Positions 48,814 through 56,891 of a DNA stretch of 64,000 nucleotides are shown here, piece by piece. Position 1 is the first letter of the stretch, and each line of letters opens with the position of its first letter. Source of the DNA: Bacillus sp. 123MFChir2. GTDB lineage: Bacteria > Bacillota > Bacilli > Bacillales > Bacillaceae_G. The notes under the pieces were generated by a model. That model was given only the letters and a program-made list of their open reading frames with translations, did not search any database and was not told the DNA's origin. The stretch lies in contig NZ_KB910924.1 of NCBI RefSeq assembly GCF_000383235.1, positions 248,001-312,000 of the forward strand, in the 5' to 3' direction. The position numbers were made by a program, and so were the translations under genes.

Positions 48814-49035
48814 ATGTATCCACAATATCAGCCAATTCCATTTCGCTCAGCTCCAGTTGGTCCGATTGGAAATCCGCGATTTATACCATTTTTTGGATTT
48901 CCTTTTTTAGCCGGTCTTGCAGGAGGTATAATCGGCGGGGCATTGGCATTTGGGCCTAGACCATTCTATCCACCATATCCACCTCCACCGTTCCCTTGCT
49001 ACGGCTCTCCTTGTCCAACACCGTATTTTTACTAA
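48814..49035 (+). CDS. Small Pro/Gly-rich protein with hydrophobic centre
   Basis: A 73-residue protein (MYPQYQPIPFRSAPVGPIGN..): a Pro-rich head, a glycine-zipper-like hydrophobic helix (FLAGLAGGIIGGALAFG) and a Pro/Tyr/Cys-rich tail (PYPPPPFPCYGSPCPTPYFY). The composition is like small Bacillus spore or coat proteins. AAGGAGG lies nine bases before ATG 48814; the open frame to 48715 is disregarded. Function is unknown. Confidence 0.8.
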   Translation: MYPQYQPIPFRSAPVGPIGNPRFIPFFGFPFLAGLAGGIIGGALAFGPRPFYPPYPPPPFPCYGSPCPTPYFY

Positions 49036-49056
49036 CGTAAGTAGAAACAACTATGT

Positions 49057-49084
49057 AAAAAGGGCCTCAAATCGAGGCCTTTTT
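49057..49084 (+). terminator. Terminator of the 48814 gene
   Basis: AAAAAGGGCCTC / GAGGCCTTTTT with a five-base loop and T run. Confidence 0.88.
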
Positions 49085-49133
49085 CTCTATGTATCTCTAA
49101 CTTTATGACGTGCAAATAAATCCATTTTAACAT

Positions 49134-49318
49134 AATATAAATACAAGTTGGTTTTTAAACATATAAGTCGCTGCTATGCAGAACAAAACATGGCCGCTAC
49201 TTGCTTTCTACCTTTGTTTTAAACTTTGCACGTGGCAGGAAAAGGCCCTGACCGCTTCTATGCATAGCCAGTCGCTCTGGTCTCCTTCCCTAAAAAAGTG
49301 GTTTTTATGTCATTTTTC
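49134..49318 (+). repeat. Interspersed repeat, family 1 (short form)
   Basis: Shares ATAAGTCGCTGCTATG, ACTTGCTTTCTACCTTTGTT, CTTTGCACGTGGCAGGAAAA and CCCTGACCGCTTCTATGCAT with other family-1 copies, and ends TTTTTATGTC like the 15072 copy. It accounts for the 316-base gap before ppk. Confidence 0.78.
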
Positions 49319-49351
49319 CAATTTATATTTTTAGAGAATTTCCGTTTTACT

Positions 49352-51460
49352 TTATTCCTCTTCTGTGTGTGTGTACGCCATTCGAAAGAGCTGCACTTGA
49401 CTTTCGATATTTTCTATACGATCCCTTACCACATATTGATACTCTCCACCTTCATTTTGTTCACGTGCTTTTACATTATCGTCCAAAATAAGTTGTAAAA
49501 CATCTTTAATTCGCATTTTCATATCAAACCCTAAAATAGGAAATGAAATTTCTACACGTTTTTCCATATTACGTGTCATCCAATCAGCTGAAGATAAATA
49601 TATTTTTTCCTCTCCATTATGGTGAAAATAATAAATACGACTATGCTCTAAATAACGACCTACCACACTAATAACGCGAATATTATCACTTACACCTTGA
49701 ATTTGAGGACGCAAACAACAAATTCCCCTCACAATGAGATCGATTTTCACACCAGCTTGCGATGCTTCGTATAATTTTTGAATAAGCGGCTTATCTGTTA
49801 ATGAATTCATTTTCGCTATAATATAGCCATTTTCATATTGTTTATGATAACGAATCTCTTCATCAATAAGTTCAATAAATTGCTGACGAATATCAAATGG
49901 GGCAACAGATATGCGGTGAAAATGTGGTTTCATTGTATATCCGCTTAAATAATTAAAAAAGTTTGTTGCATCAATTCCAAAATCTTTGCGTGATGTAATA
50001 TACCCAAAGTCAGTATATAATTTCGCTGTCGCATCATTATAGTTCCCTGTGCCCAAATGAACAAATCTTTCAATTTTCCCATGCTTTCGCCTTACAACAA
50101 GCGTAATTTTACTATGTGTTTTCAAATGACTAACACCATAAATCACATGACAACCTGCTTTTTCTAATTCTTTTGCCCACTGAACATTATTTTCTTCATC
50201 AAAACGTGCCTTTAATTCCACAAGTACTGTCACTTGCTTCCCATTTTCTGCTGCTGTTTTTAAAGCTTGAATAACAGGTGAATCCCCGCTTACACGGTAT
50301 AGTGTTTGTTTAATTGCTAGTACATCTGGATCTTCAGCTGCATCTGCTACAAAATCAATGACAGGATGAAACGACTCGAATGGGTGATGCATTAAAACAT
50401 CTTGTTCTAATACTTTTTCAAATATATCTTCTTCATCATCTAAATCTTGAGGTGGCTGCGGAATAAATGCAGGATAGCTTAGATGTTCATATGTAGATGC
50501 CAACTTTTTATAAAGTGCAAATAAGCACGTTAAATCAAGCGGGCCCCCAATCATATATACATCTTCATCTTTCACTTCTAACACTTCGTATAATAGGGAT
50601 AATACTCTTTTATCTAAATTATCCGTTCCTACTTCTAAGCGAACCGCCGCTCCCCATTTTCGTTTTTTTAATTCTTTCTCAATGACTTTCAATAAATCAC
50701 GTGCGCCTTCCTCATGAATTGTTAAATCTGCATTACGCGTAATTCGAAAACGTGTAACAGAAGATACTGTGTATCCAGTAAATAATTTATGAGTAAAGTT
50801 ACTAATCACATCTTCTAAAAAAATAAATTTTTGCTTATTATCTTCATTTGGTAAAAAAATAAAACGTTCTAATAATGATGGAACTTGAACGATGCCAAGC
50901 TTTGTCCGATTTTCTTCTACTGTTTGTCTTTCGTCATATAAAATAGCAGCTAAATTTAAGCTTTTATTTAATAACATAGGAAACGGTCGATATGCATCAA
51001 TTGCTACAGGTGTTAACACAGGGAAAATTTGTTCATCAAAATATTCTTCAATAAATTCTCGTTGTTCTTTCGTTAAATCCTGAAAAGACAACTGTTCAAT
51101 TCCTTCTTCCTTCAGTGCAGGAAGTAACACATTTTGATAAGTATCATACTGCACTTGCGTTAATTCATGTGCCTTAAATGAAATTTTTTCTAATTGCTTT
51201 TTCGGTGTTAGACCCGCCTTATTTTCTGGTTGATTAAATCCCGCTTTCACCTGATCTTTTAGTCCTGCAGCACGCACCATGAAAAATTCATCTAAATTTG
51301 AGCTGAAGATACTAATAAACTTTAATCTCTCTAATAATGGATTACTGTCATCTTGTGCTTCTTGTAATACTCGTTCATTAAAGGCAAGCCAGCTTAATTC
51401 ACGATTGTTATAATAAGCTGTATCATTCAAATTTATAAGACTATTTTTCATCGCTTCCAT
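49352..51460 (-). CDS. ppk: Polyphosphate kinase 1
   Basis: Ppk1 polymerises the gamma-phosphate of ATP into inorganic polyphosphate via a phosphohistidine. The 702-residue protein has the N-terminal NRELSWLAFNERVLQEA (~20-36), the phospholipase-D-like catalytic segments LKTHSKITLVVRR and VHLGTGNYN, and the second set GRYLEHSRIYYF / LSSADWMTRN. It is 116 bases downstream of ppx on the same strand. ATG 51460 follows GAAGGG. Confidence 0.96.
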   Translation of the reverse strand: MEAMKNSLINLNDTAYYNNRELSWLAFNERVLQEAQDDSNPLLERLKFISIFSSNLDEFFMVRAAGLKDQVKAGFNQPENKAGLTPKKQLEKISFKAHELTQVQYDTYQNVLLPALKEEGIEQLSFQDLTKEQREFIEEYFDEQIFPVLTPVAIDAYRPFPMLLNKSLNLAAILYDERQTVEENRTKLGIVQVPSLLERFIFLPNEDNKQKFIFLEDVISNFTHKLFTGYTVSSVTRFRITRNADLTIHEEGARDLLKVIEKELKKRKWGAAVRLEVGTDNLDKRVLSLLYEVLEVKDEDVYMIGGPLDLTCLFALYKKLASTYEHLSYPAFIPQPPQDLDDEEDIFEKVLEQDVLMHHPFESFHPVIDFVADAAEDPDVLAIKQTLYRVSGDSPVIQALKTAAENGKQVTVLVELKARFDEENNVQWAKELEKAGCHVIYGVSHLKTHSKITLVVRRKHGKIERFVHLGTGNYNDATAKLYTDFGYITSRKDFGIDATNFFNYLSGYTMKPHFHRISVAPFDIRQQFIELIDEEIRYHKQYENGYIIAKMNSLTDKPLIQKLYEASQAGVKIDLIVRGICCLRPQIQGVSDNIRVISVVGRYLEHSRIYYFHHNGEEKIYLSSADWMTRNMEKRVEISFPILGFDMKMRIKDVLQLILDDNVKAREQNEGGEYQYVVRDRIENIESQVQLFRMAYTHTEEE

Positions 51461-51576
51461 ATTCCCTTCACACTTCCCTCTAAAGCTTTCTCAATATAAT
51501 TTAGTTATATTTATTTTAACAAATTTTTACTGGGATAAATGTAAATTTTTTGTAAAGAAGTCCGTACAACTTAACA

Positions 51577-53121
51577 TTATTCATAAAAATAAAGATCAAT
51601 GTTCACTTTTAAAATTTTCTCTATTTGCTTTTTCTGCTTTTCTGCTTGTACTTTTTCAGATAGAGCTAATTGCTTACAGTAAGCATAAAAACCAAGCCCT
51701 TCTTCTCCTTTTACAATACGAACGAATTCGATAAGATTGCGATTTGTTACATTTAATGCTGCCGAAAACTGTAAAACCGCCCCTAATAATCGGATTTTCC
51801 TTTGTTCGTCTTTTTCAAACCACCCTACAAACGGTTCAATGCATTGTTTAAACAACAACTTCGATTTATAAGATGCAATTAATGCTAATTTAATTCGTTC
51901 TTTGTGCATCATGCCATCTATCGTTTTATTTGCTAATAAATAAAACGTATGCTGCCTGCTTGACTCTTCATCAATATATTTTCCAATATTAAATACTTTT
52001 GCCGCTCTATGCAGTGCAGTCCAATCTTCTTTCTCGAAAGAAACAACCTCATTTTTTTCTAATTCTTTACAAATCATCGTCGCATTTTTTATAAGCTGTA
52101 TCACAACGCTCATATCCATCTCATATTCATAAGAAAATAAATGTAAGCTTTCTTCCACTACATTTGGATAATAAGTAATTCCAAGTGAACTAACTAATTC
52201 TTCATAAAATACACCTTCACGTAATCCTTTTCTACTTAACACAAAGGACGGGGCTTCTATGATAGTCATTAACATCCGAAACACTTCTACTGCCGGAATA
52301 ATAGTATCTGCGCGATCTTTAGCAAGACCCTCTAACTTTTGCAATTCTGTAAAGGAAAGCCTTAATAAATGTTCGTGCACATATTCAATGTCCGTTGGCT
52401 TCATCTTATACAAATGCAATCCAGAAATTGGATAAGAAATAAGATTTTGGTGAATGTTCACCATATTACGCGCACTACCTCCAATTGCAATTAATGGTAA
52501 TTTCTTACCCTTAAACCACGGAATAAATTGGAACTGGTACCATAAATATCTTCTTAATTCTTCAAGTTCTTCTGAAGTTGGCGTATCATACTGAAAAAAT
52601 TGTTGTTTTAGCGAGAGCGCTCCGAACGGAAAACTATGATAGTTTACAATTTCTCGATTTTGAAAATACGTAACTTCTGTACTTCCTCCTCCAATGTCAA
52701 CAGTAATCCCTTCTGTAAAAGAGGTAGAATTGGTAACAGCTATATATCCATACCGTGCTTCTTCATATTCTGACAATACTCGAAGCTTAAAATCAGTGTT
52801 CTCTTCAACAAGACATTTAATTTCCTTTTGATTTTTAGCTTGCCGAACTGTTGCCGTTGCAACGCACAATACTTTATGTAACTTGTGAAACCGCGTGCTT
52901 TCTTGAAATTGCAACAAAGTATGTACTAATATATGAATTCCTTCCCCGCTTAAGGAACCATCTACTAAATAGTTCCGTAATCGAGCAACTACCTTTGTAT
53001 TTTCAATTTCTTTGTAAAAGCCACCGCTTTGTTTTTCATAAATAACTAATCTCATTGTGTTTGATCCGATATCAATAATTCCATATTGGTTTTTCAACGC
53101 TCTCGTCATCCTTTTCTTCAT
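51577..53121 (-). CDS. ppx: Exopolyphosphatase (Ppx/GppA family)
   Basis: Ppx removes terminal phosphates from polyphosphate. The ASKHA-fold N-terminal part has GIIDIGSNTMRLVIYE (~14-29), ITVDIGGGSTEVTYF and AIGGSARNM. The C-terminal ~200 residues are HD-like helical. The start is uncertain: TTG 53142, ATG 53121 and ATG 53109 are in frame and none has a strong ribosome-binding site; I use ATG 53121. Its neighbour ppk makes the substrate, so the pair controls polyphosphate level. Confidence 0.93.
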   Translation of the reverse strand: MKKRMTRALKNQYGIIDIGSNTMRLVIYEKQSGGFYKEIENTKVVARLRNYLVDGSLSGEGIHILVHTLLQFQESTRFHKLHKVLCVATATVRQAKNQKEIKCLVEENTDFKLRVLSEYEEARYGYIAVTNSTSFTEGITVDIGGGSTEVTYFQNREIVNYHSFPFGALSLKQQFFQYDTPTSEELEELRRYLWYQFQFIPWFKGKKLPLIAIGGSARNMVNIHQNLISYPISGLHLYKMKPTDIEYVHEHLLRLSFTELQKLEGLAKDRADTIIPAVEVFRMLMTIIEAPSFVLSRKGLREGVFYEELVSSLGITYYPNVVEESLHLFSYEYEMDMSVVIQLIKNATMICKELEKNEVVSFEKEDWTALHRAAKVFNIGKYIDEESSRQHTFYLLANKTIDGMMHKERIKLALIASYKSKLLFKQCIEPFVGWFEKDEQRKIRLLGAVLQFSAALNVTNRNLIEFVRIVKGEEGLGFYAYCKQLALSEKVQAEKQKKQIEKILKVNIDLYFYE

Positions 53122-53285
53122 ATCGTTATCTCGTTTTTTCAATTTGTATTTATATATTATACAGAATAGTTGTTTTTTGTCACAACATTGCTTTAATATT
53201 GAAAATACTTATATTAGCTTTCTGCATAGAAAAATTGCTAACTTTTATTGAATTATGATAATGTAGACAGGAAAGGAGTGCTAAG

Positions 53286-53744
53286 ATGAAATCTTCACAA
53301 CCTCAGTCTCGTTCCTATAATCAATTTTCGGTTCATCAACTTGCTGAAGCAATTTTCAGTGTAAACCGACATGCAAAATCTGCTACAAATCCGAAATATT
53401 TATATTGGTTAAAAAAAACAGCTTTAGAACGATTAATTGCAGAAAAACAAGCTACGAAAGAAGGTTTACACTTTTCTAAAAACCCGCGATTCAGCCAACA
53501 ACAATCTGACGTTCTTGTCCGAGCAGGTAATTATTACTTCCATATCCCTCCTACGAAAGACGATTTTCGTAACCTTCCACATCTCGGCAGCCTTGATTGC
53601 ACATATCGAAATCCCAAAACTCATCTATCCTTAACCTCTGCTAAAAAAATGCTCCAGCAGTATATTGGGAAAGAGGCATTTCAACAAGAAAAAAAGTTAA
53701 GCGAATCCATTCCTTGGTATCGTCGTACTTTCACAAAAAAATAA
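53286..53744 (+). CDS. ykyB: YkyB family protein
   Basis: A 152-residue protein with the family blocks FSVNRHAKSATNPKYLYWLKK (~28-48) and LHFSKNPRFSQQQSDVLVRAG (~70-90), then PHLGSLDCTYRNPK. It is basic and soluble, with no catalytic motif. ATG 53286 follows AAAGGAG. In B. subtilis ykyB is next to cheV and patA; here patA is about 9 kb away, so the order differs in this part. Confidence 0.93.
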   Translation: MKSSQPQSRSYNQFSVHQLAEAIFSVNRHAKSATNPKYLYWLKKTALERLIAEKQATKEGLHFSKNPRFSQQQSDVLVRAGNYYFHIPPTKDDFRNLPHLGSLDCTYRNPKTHLSLTSAKKMLQQYIGKEAFQQEKKLSESIPWYRRTFTKK

Positions 53745-53779
53745 AGAAGCTTTGGCCAAAATGGCCAAAGCTTCTTTAT
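53741..53779. terminator. Bidirectional terminator ykyB / ykyA
   Basis: A perfect 18-base-pair hairpin (core AAGCTTTGGCCA / TGGCCAAAGCTT, three-base loop) overlapping both stop regions. Confidence 0.93.
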
Positions 53780-54435
53780 TTTTTATCTTCTTTTATTTTA
53801 ATGCTTGCTTGCTTGTAGAAAGACAGTTTTTCTTCATTATACTGCTTTGTATATTCATTAAATTTATTTTTTGGAGAATCAATCTCTTGATAAGATTGAT
53901 TTACAACTTTTACTTTTTCACTAATCGCTTTTAATTTTTCATCTTTCGCTTGCAACATTGTATATAATTCTTTTTCTAGTTTTAATGATTTTTTATAGCT
54001 ATCATACATCTTGTTAAAGGCATCATAACGACCTTTATATGCATCTTGTACTTTCTTTGCTTGTTCTTGTAATTTTTTATCTTTAAGATTTTTTACATAT
54101 TTATCAACATCTTTTGTTTCTGCTTGTGCTTTATCTAACGTCTCCTTTTCTTTATCTAACACTTTTTCACGATCAGTAACGCTTTTTACAGCTTGATCTA
54201 CCTTCTCTTTTACCACTTGATTGTTATCTTTTCCGTCTTTTACAATCTGATTATATAATTCTTGCCCTTGCTTTTCTAATGTTTCTAATGTTTTCGTATC
54301 ATCAAAGATTGGTTTTTCTTTTTTAGCAGCATTCTCAAATGCTATGTACAACTCTTCTTCTGGTTTAGGTCCGAAGCAACCCGCAAGTAAACTCATTGAT
54401 ATAGCTGCTACTATTGCTACTTTTTTATATTTCAA
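53776..54435 (-). CDS. ykyA: YkyA family cell-wall-binding lipoprotein
   Basis: A ~219-residue lipoprotein: signal with lipobox LLAGC, then a long charged coiled coil (residues ~30-200, Lys/Glu-rich). It matches the YkyA/YkyA-like Bacillus lipoproteins. Two in-frame TTG starts occur; TTG 54435 lies eight bases after AGGAGG and is chosen over TTG 54441, only two bases away. It is 18 bases after the polysaccharide deacetylase gene, so both are probably one operon at the cell surface. Confidence 0.88.
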   Translation of the reverse strand: MKYKKVAIVAAISMSLLAGCFGPKPEEELYIAFENAAKKEKPIFDDTKTLETLEKQGQELYNQIVKDGKDNNQVVKEKVDQAVKSVTDREKVLDKEKETLDKAQAETKDVDKYVKNLKDKKLQEQAKKVQDAYKGRYDAFNKMYDSYKKSLKLEKELYTMLQAKDEKLKAISEKVKVVNQSYQEIDSPKNKFNEYTKQYNEEKLSFYKQASIKIKEDKK

Positions 54436-54453
54436 CTTCAATTCCTCCTAATT

Positions 54454-55272
54454 TTATATGCGATTATCATGCCAGAAATTTAATGAAAAATGACTTGCTT
54501 CATCGTATACTTCAAAGTCATACCCTTTTTTACGAAGATCATCAATGATTGTTTGTAACGCTTCCACTGTTTGCTTCTTTTCATGCATTAACACGACTTC
54601 TCGTTCTTTATTAACATGAGGAACAACATTTTGAATGACTCCATTAGGGTTTCCTGGTAATTTCCAATCTAAAGAATCAACTGTCCAATCCCATTCTTTC
54701 ATACCAACAGATGTCATTTGATCACGCAACGCTTGCGTAAGACCCGGCATACTTCCATACGGACAACGAACAAGGTTCGGATGAATACCTGTTACTTCTT
54801 TCATAATACCCTGAGCTTGTTTCATTTCCTCAACAAATTTACCTTCTTTATACAGTTTATTATAATTATGCGTCATACTATGAACACCTGGATAATGTCC
54901 ATCTTTTACCAAGCGATTTACACTATCTTTATGAGCAGGAATATTCCCACCAATCATAAAGAATGTTGCCTTTATATTATTCTTCTTTAAAATATCTAAT
55001 ATTTCCTTTTGAAATTCACTTGGACCATCATCAAATGTTAAGTACACTATTTTACGCATTTGACCGTTATATTTTTCCGGTACTTCCTTTTTCATCTCTA
55101 CTTTTGGTTGTTCACTTGCAAACTGAACAGTATTTTCTTGATTTGCAACTGCTTTTGCAGGAGAAGTAATGGATTGAAACATAAAAAACCCTGCCGCTAC
55201 AACACAAATTGCGAGAAAAGCAATACCCAAGCGTTTAATCATTGTGGAGCGACGGTTCGTAACGTCTACCAT
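54454..55272 (-). CDS. Polysaccharide deacetylase (NodB fold), membrane-anchored
   Basis: A 272-residue protein with an N-terminal membrane anchor or signal (~13-35) and a NodB domain from ~68. Motifs: TFDDGPS (motif 1, ~76-82), HSMTH (motif 2 His pair, ~131-135), RCPYGS (motif 3 variant of RxPY), DWTVDSLDW (motif 4) and LMHE (motif 5). It likely deacetylates N-acetylglucosamine or N-acetylmuramic acid in peptidoglycan; substrate not determined. ATG 55272 has AAAGGAAATG upstream. Confidence 0.9.
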   Translation of the reverse strand: MVDVTNRRSTMIKRLGIAFLAICVVAAGFFMFQSITSPAKAVANQENTVQFASEQPKVEMKKEVPEKYNGQMRKIVYLTFDDGPSEFQKEILDILKKNNIKATFFMIGGNIPAHKDSVNRLVKDGHYPGVHSMTHNYNKLYKEGKFVEEMKQAQGIMKEVTGIHPNLVRCPYGSMPGLTQALRDQMTSVGMKEWDWTVDSLDWKLPGNPNGVIQNVVPHVNKEREVVLMHEKKQTVEALQTIIDDLRKKGYDFEVYDEASHFSLNFWHDNRI

Positions 55273-55384
55273 TCTATCATTTCCTTTCTACTTTTCTATA
55301 TATCTGTACTTTTTTCATTTTACACAGTGCAAAAGAATCGACGCAATAATAAATTCCAGTTATTCCCCAAACATCTTCAAAAGG

Positions 55385-55417
55385 AAAAGTGTAGAGATCT
55401 TTTAACTCTACACTTTT
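55385..55417. terminator. Hairpin upstream of the deacetylase gene
   Basis: AAAAGTGTAGAG / CTCTACACTTTT, 12 bp with a nine-base loop. It is 112 bases upstream of the deacetylase start and could end the transcript of a now broken minus-strand gene (the GGDEF remnant at 55557). Confidence 0.6.
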
Positions 55418-55556
55418 AATGAGAAATCATTGTGCAAAATGTACTGATACGTCCATCATTAATTATATGATGATTAACTACATTTTTAAAGGGGGTTGTC
55501 ACAAAATCCATAATATATTGTAACAAAACTGCAAAAAATGTTTCAAAATAATAATG

Positions 55557-55691
55557 TTATAATTCCATCCATAATATATTTCTATTTTGATATAGCCTCG
55601 TTTGTGCCAGTTCTAACAATTCTTCAAATGAATTTCCTTCTAATGGATATATTGCTCCGCTAGACATAAATATGATGTGCACAATATCAAT
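55557..55691 (-). pseudogene. Remnant of a GGDEF (diguanylate cyclase) C-terminus
   Basis: Open frame ending at TAA 55557-55559 and encoding ..SSGAIYPLEGNSFEELLELA followed by QTRLYQNRN. This is the usual end of a GGDEF domain (S.GIA.YP..G.s.eeLL..Ad..LY..K..GRN). The preceding part (GGDEF loop, metal sites) is missing: a stop lies directly upstream and I find no further matching sequence. It is the tail of a deleted gene. A terminator-like hairpin at 55385 fits as its former 3' end. Confidence 0.6.
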
Positions 55692-55965
55692 TTATAACAT
55701 CTATGTTAAATTTTTAGTAGAAAGAACTTGCCCATAAAGGAATTAAAAATATGCTATATCGACATAAAAGAAGGAAAGTAGCCTTTATACATGGACGATT
55801 TCCTTCTTCACTTATTTATACTTAATATAAATTCACTTTAATTTTTCAATATGCTATAAGAAGAATACATGACTTGTACTTCTATCCACTCTTGCGTTTA
55901 GTAAGAAAATCCATAATCACTTCTGTACATGGCGAGATGTTCCCATCCGCCAATACAAGGAGCGT
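55692..55965. other. Gene-free gap between GGDEF remnant and DUF11-like gene
   Basis: A/T-rich sequence without ORF. At about 55826-55875 the words ATAAATTCACTTTAATTTTTC match the edge of family-1 repeats (15072, 25578 copies), so it probably holds an eroded repeat. The rest could be decayed coding sequence. Confidence 0.35.
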
Positions 55966-56490
55966 TTACGGCGCTTCTATTAGCGTAGCCTCCTTTGTTT
56001 GTAACGGTCCATATACTTGATGGTTATGTTGAAATGTATACGTAGCGCGCAGCGGCAAAGAAGGTGGTAAACCGTTCCGTTCAGCTTTTACTTGCCATAC
56101 TAAACGCGCCTTTTCTTTCGGTAATAAGTTCTCTATGCGCCAGCGAACAAGCCGAAAAAGAAACTCATTTTCCCCATTATTTGATGTTAAAGTATTTGGT
56201 GCATACAATAACTGATCTCTAATCATATGACTGACAAATATGCGAGAAACAGCCTCTTCTCCTTGATTATCCACTTCAATTTTTATTGCAATTATATCCT
56301 GAATTTCATAATAAACAGTGTTTGAAAACGAAGTGTTTTGTTTCATATTACAAACGGAAAGTGTTACTTCTATACGAGGGATATTTTGCTTATAAACTAA
56401 ATCTTTATCCGTACTGCCTGACCATAAGGCAGGTTGTATATTCAAAGTAAACTTATTTTGTTTCTCTAACTCACCACAATATTTTACCAT
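55966..56490 (-). CDS. DUF11-like surface-domain protein
   Basis: A 174-residue protein with a single Ig-like beta domain of the conserved repeat (DUF11) type: IKIEVDNQGEEAVSRIFVSHMIRDQLLYAPNTLTSN then the Trp-containing RLVRWRIENLLPKEKARLVWQVK. No signal peptide, anchor or LPXTG is present, so if it works outside the cell the export route is unclear; a spore-surface role is possible. ATG 56490 follows TGAGGTG. Confidence 0.75.
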   Translation of the reverse strand: MVKYCGELEKQNKFTLNIQPALWSGSTDKDLVYKQNIPRIEVTLSVCNMKQNTSFSNTVYYEIQDIIAIKIEVDNQGEEAVSRIFVSHMIRDQLLYAPNTLTSNNGENEFLFRLVRWRIENLLPKEKARLVWQVKAERNGLPPSLPLRATYTFQHNHQVYGPLQTKEATLIEAP

Positions 56491-56625
56491 GCAAATTCAC
56501 CTCATTCTCATATTGAATGTATAGCTTTGTTACTTCTACTTCTTCCATTAACAACCTTCAAAATTTTATCATTTTTATACTCTTCACTTTATATTTTATT
56601 CGATAAACAAAAGAAAAAATCATTC

Positions 56626-56657
56626 TAAAAAAAGCTGCACATCCTGTACAGCTTTTT
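56626..56657. terminator. Terminator-like hairpin before the efflux gene
   Basis: AAAAAGCTGCAC / GTACAGCTTTTT with one mismatch and a five-base loop. A and T runs lie at both ends. Confidence 0.65.
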
Positions 56658-56774
56658 CTTGTACGCCTTTATTCTCTACTAACTCTAAATAAAAACTCTT
56701 CTATTGATGAAAATATGTAATCTTTGACTAAAAGATTCATACTGACGGCAAAATAATTTTACCGAATGAAATTA

Positions 56775-56803
56775 TTTGTGATTTAGTCAAATTTGACTAT
56801 AAT
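56775..56803 (+). promoter_or_regulatory. Efflux-pump promoter with overlapping 16-bp palindromic operator
   Basis: -10 TATAAT at 56798-56803, with a weak -35 (TTGTGA, 56776-56781). A perfect palindrome, TAGTCAAATTTGACTA (56784-56799), fills the spacer and overlaps the -10. A half site TTTGACTA also occurs near 56718. This is the layout of a TetR/MarR-type repressor site; no such regulator gene is adjacent. Confidence 0.65.
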
Positions 56804-56891
56804 ATAGTTTATCCCATTCTAACCATCGAGAGGGATAAAAAAACTAATGGAAGTTTCACCTTATTAATTAGTGTACAAAGGAGGGCTATGC

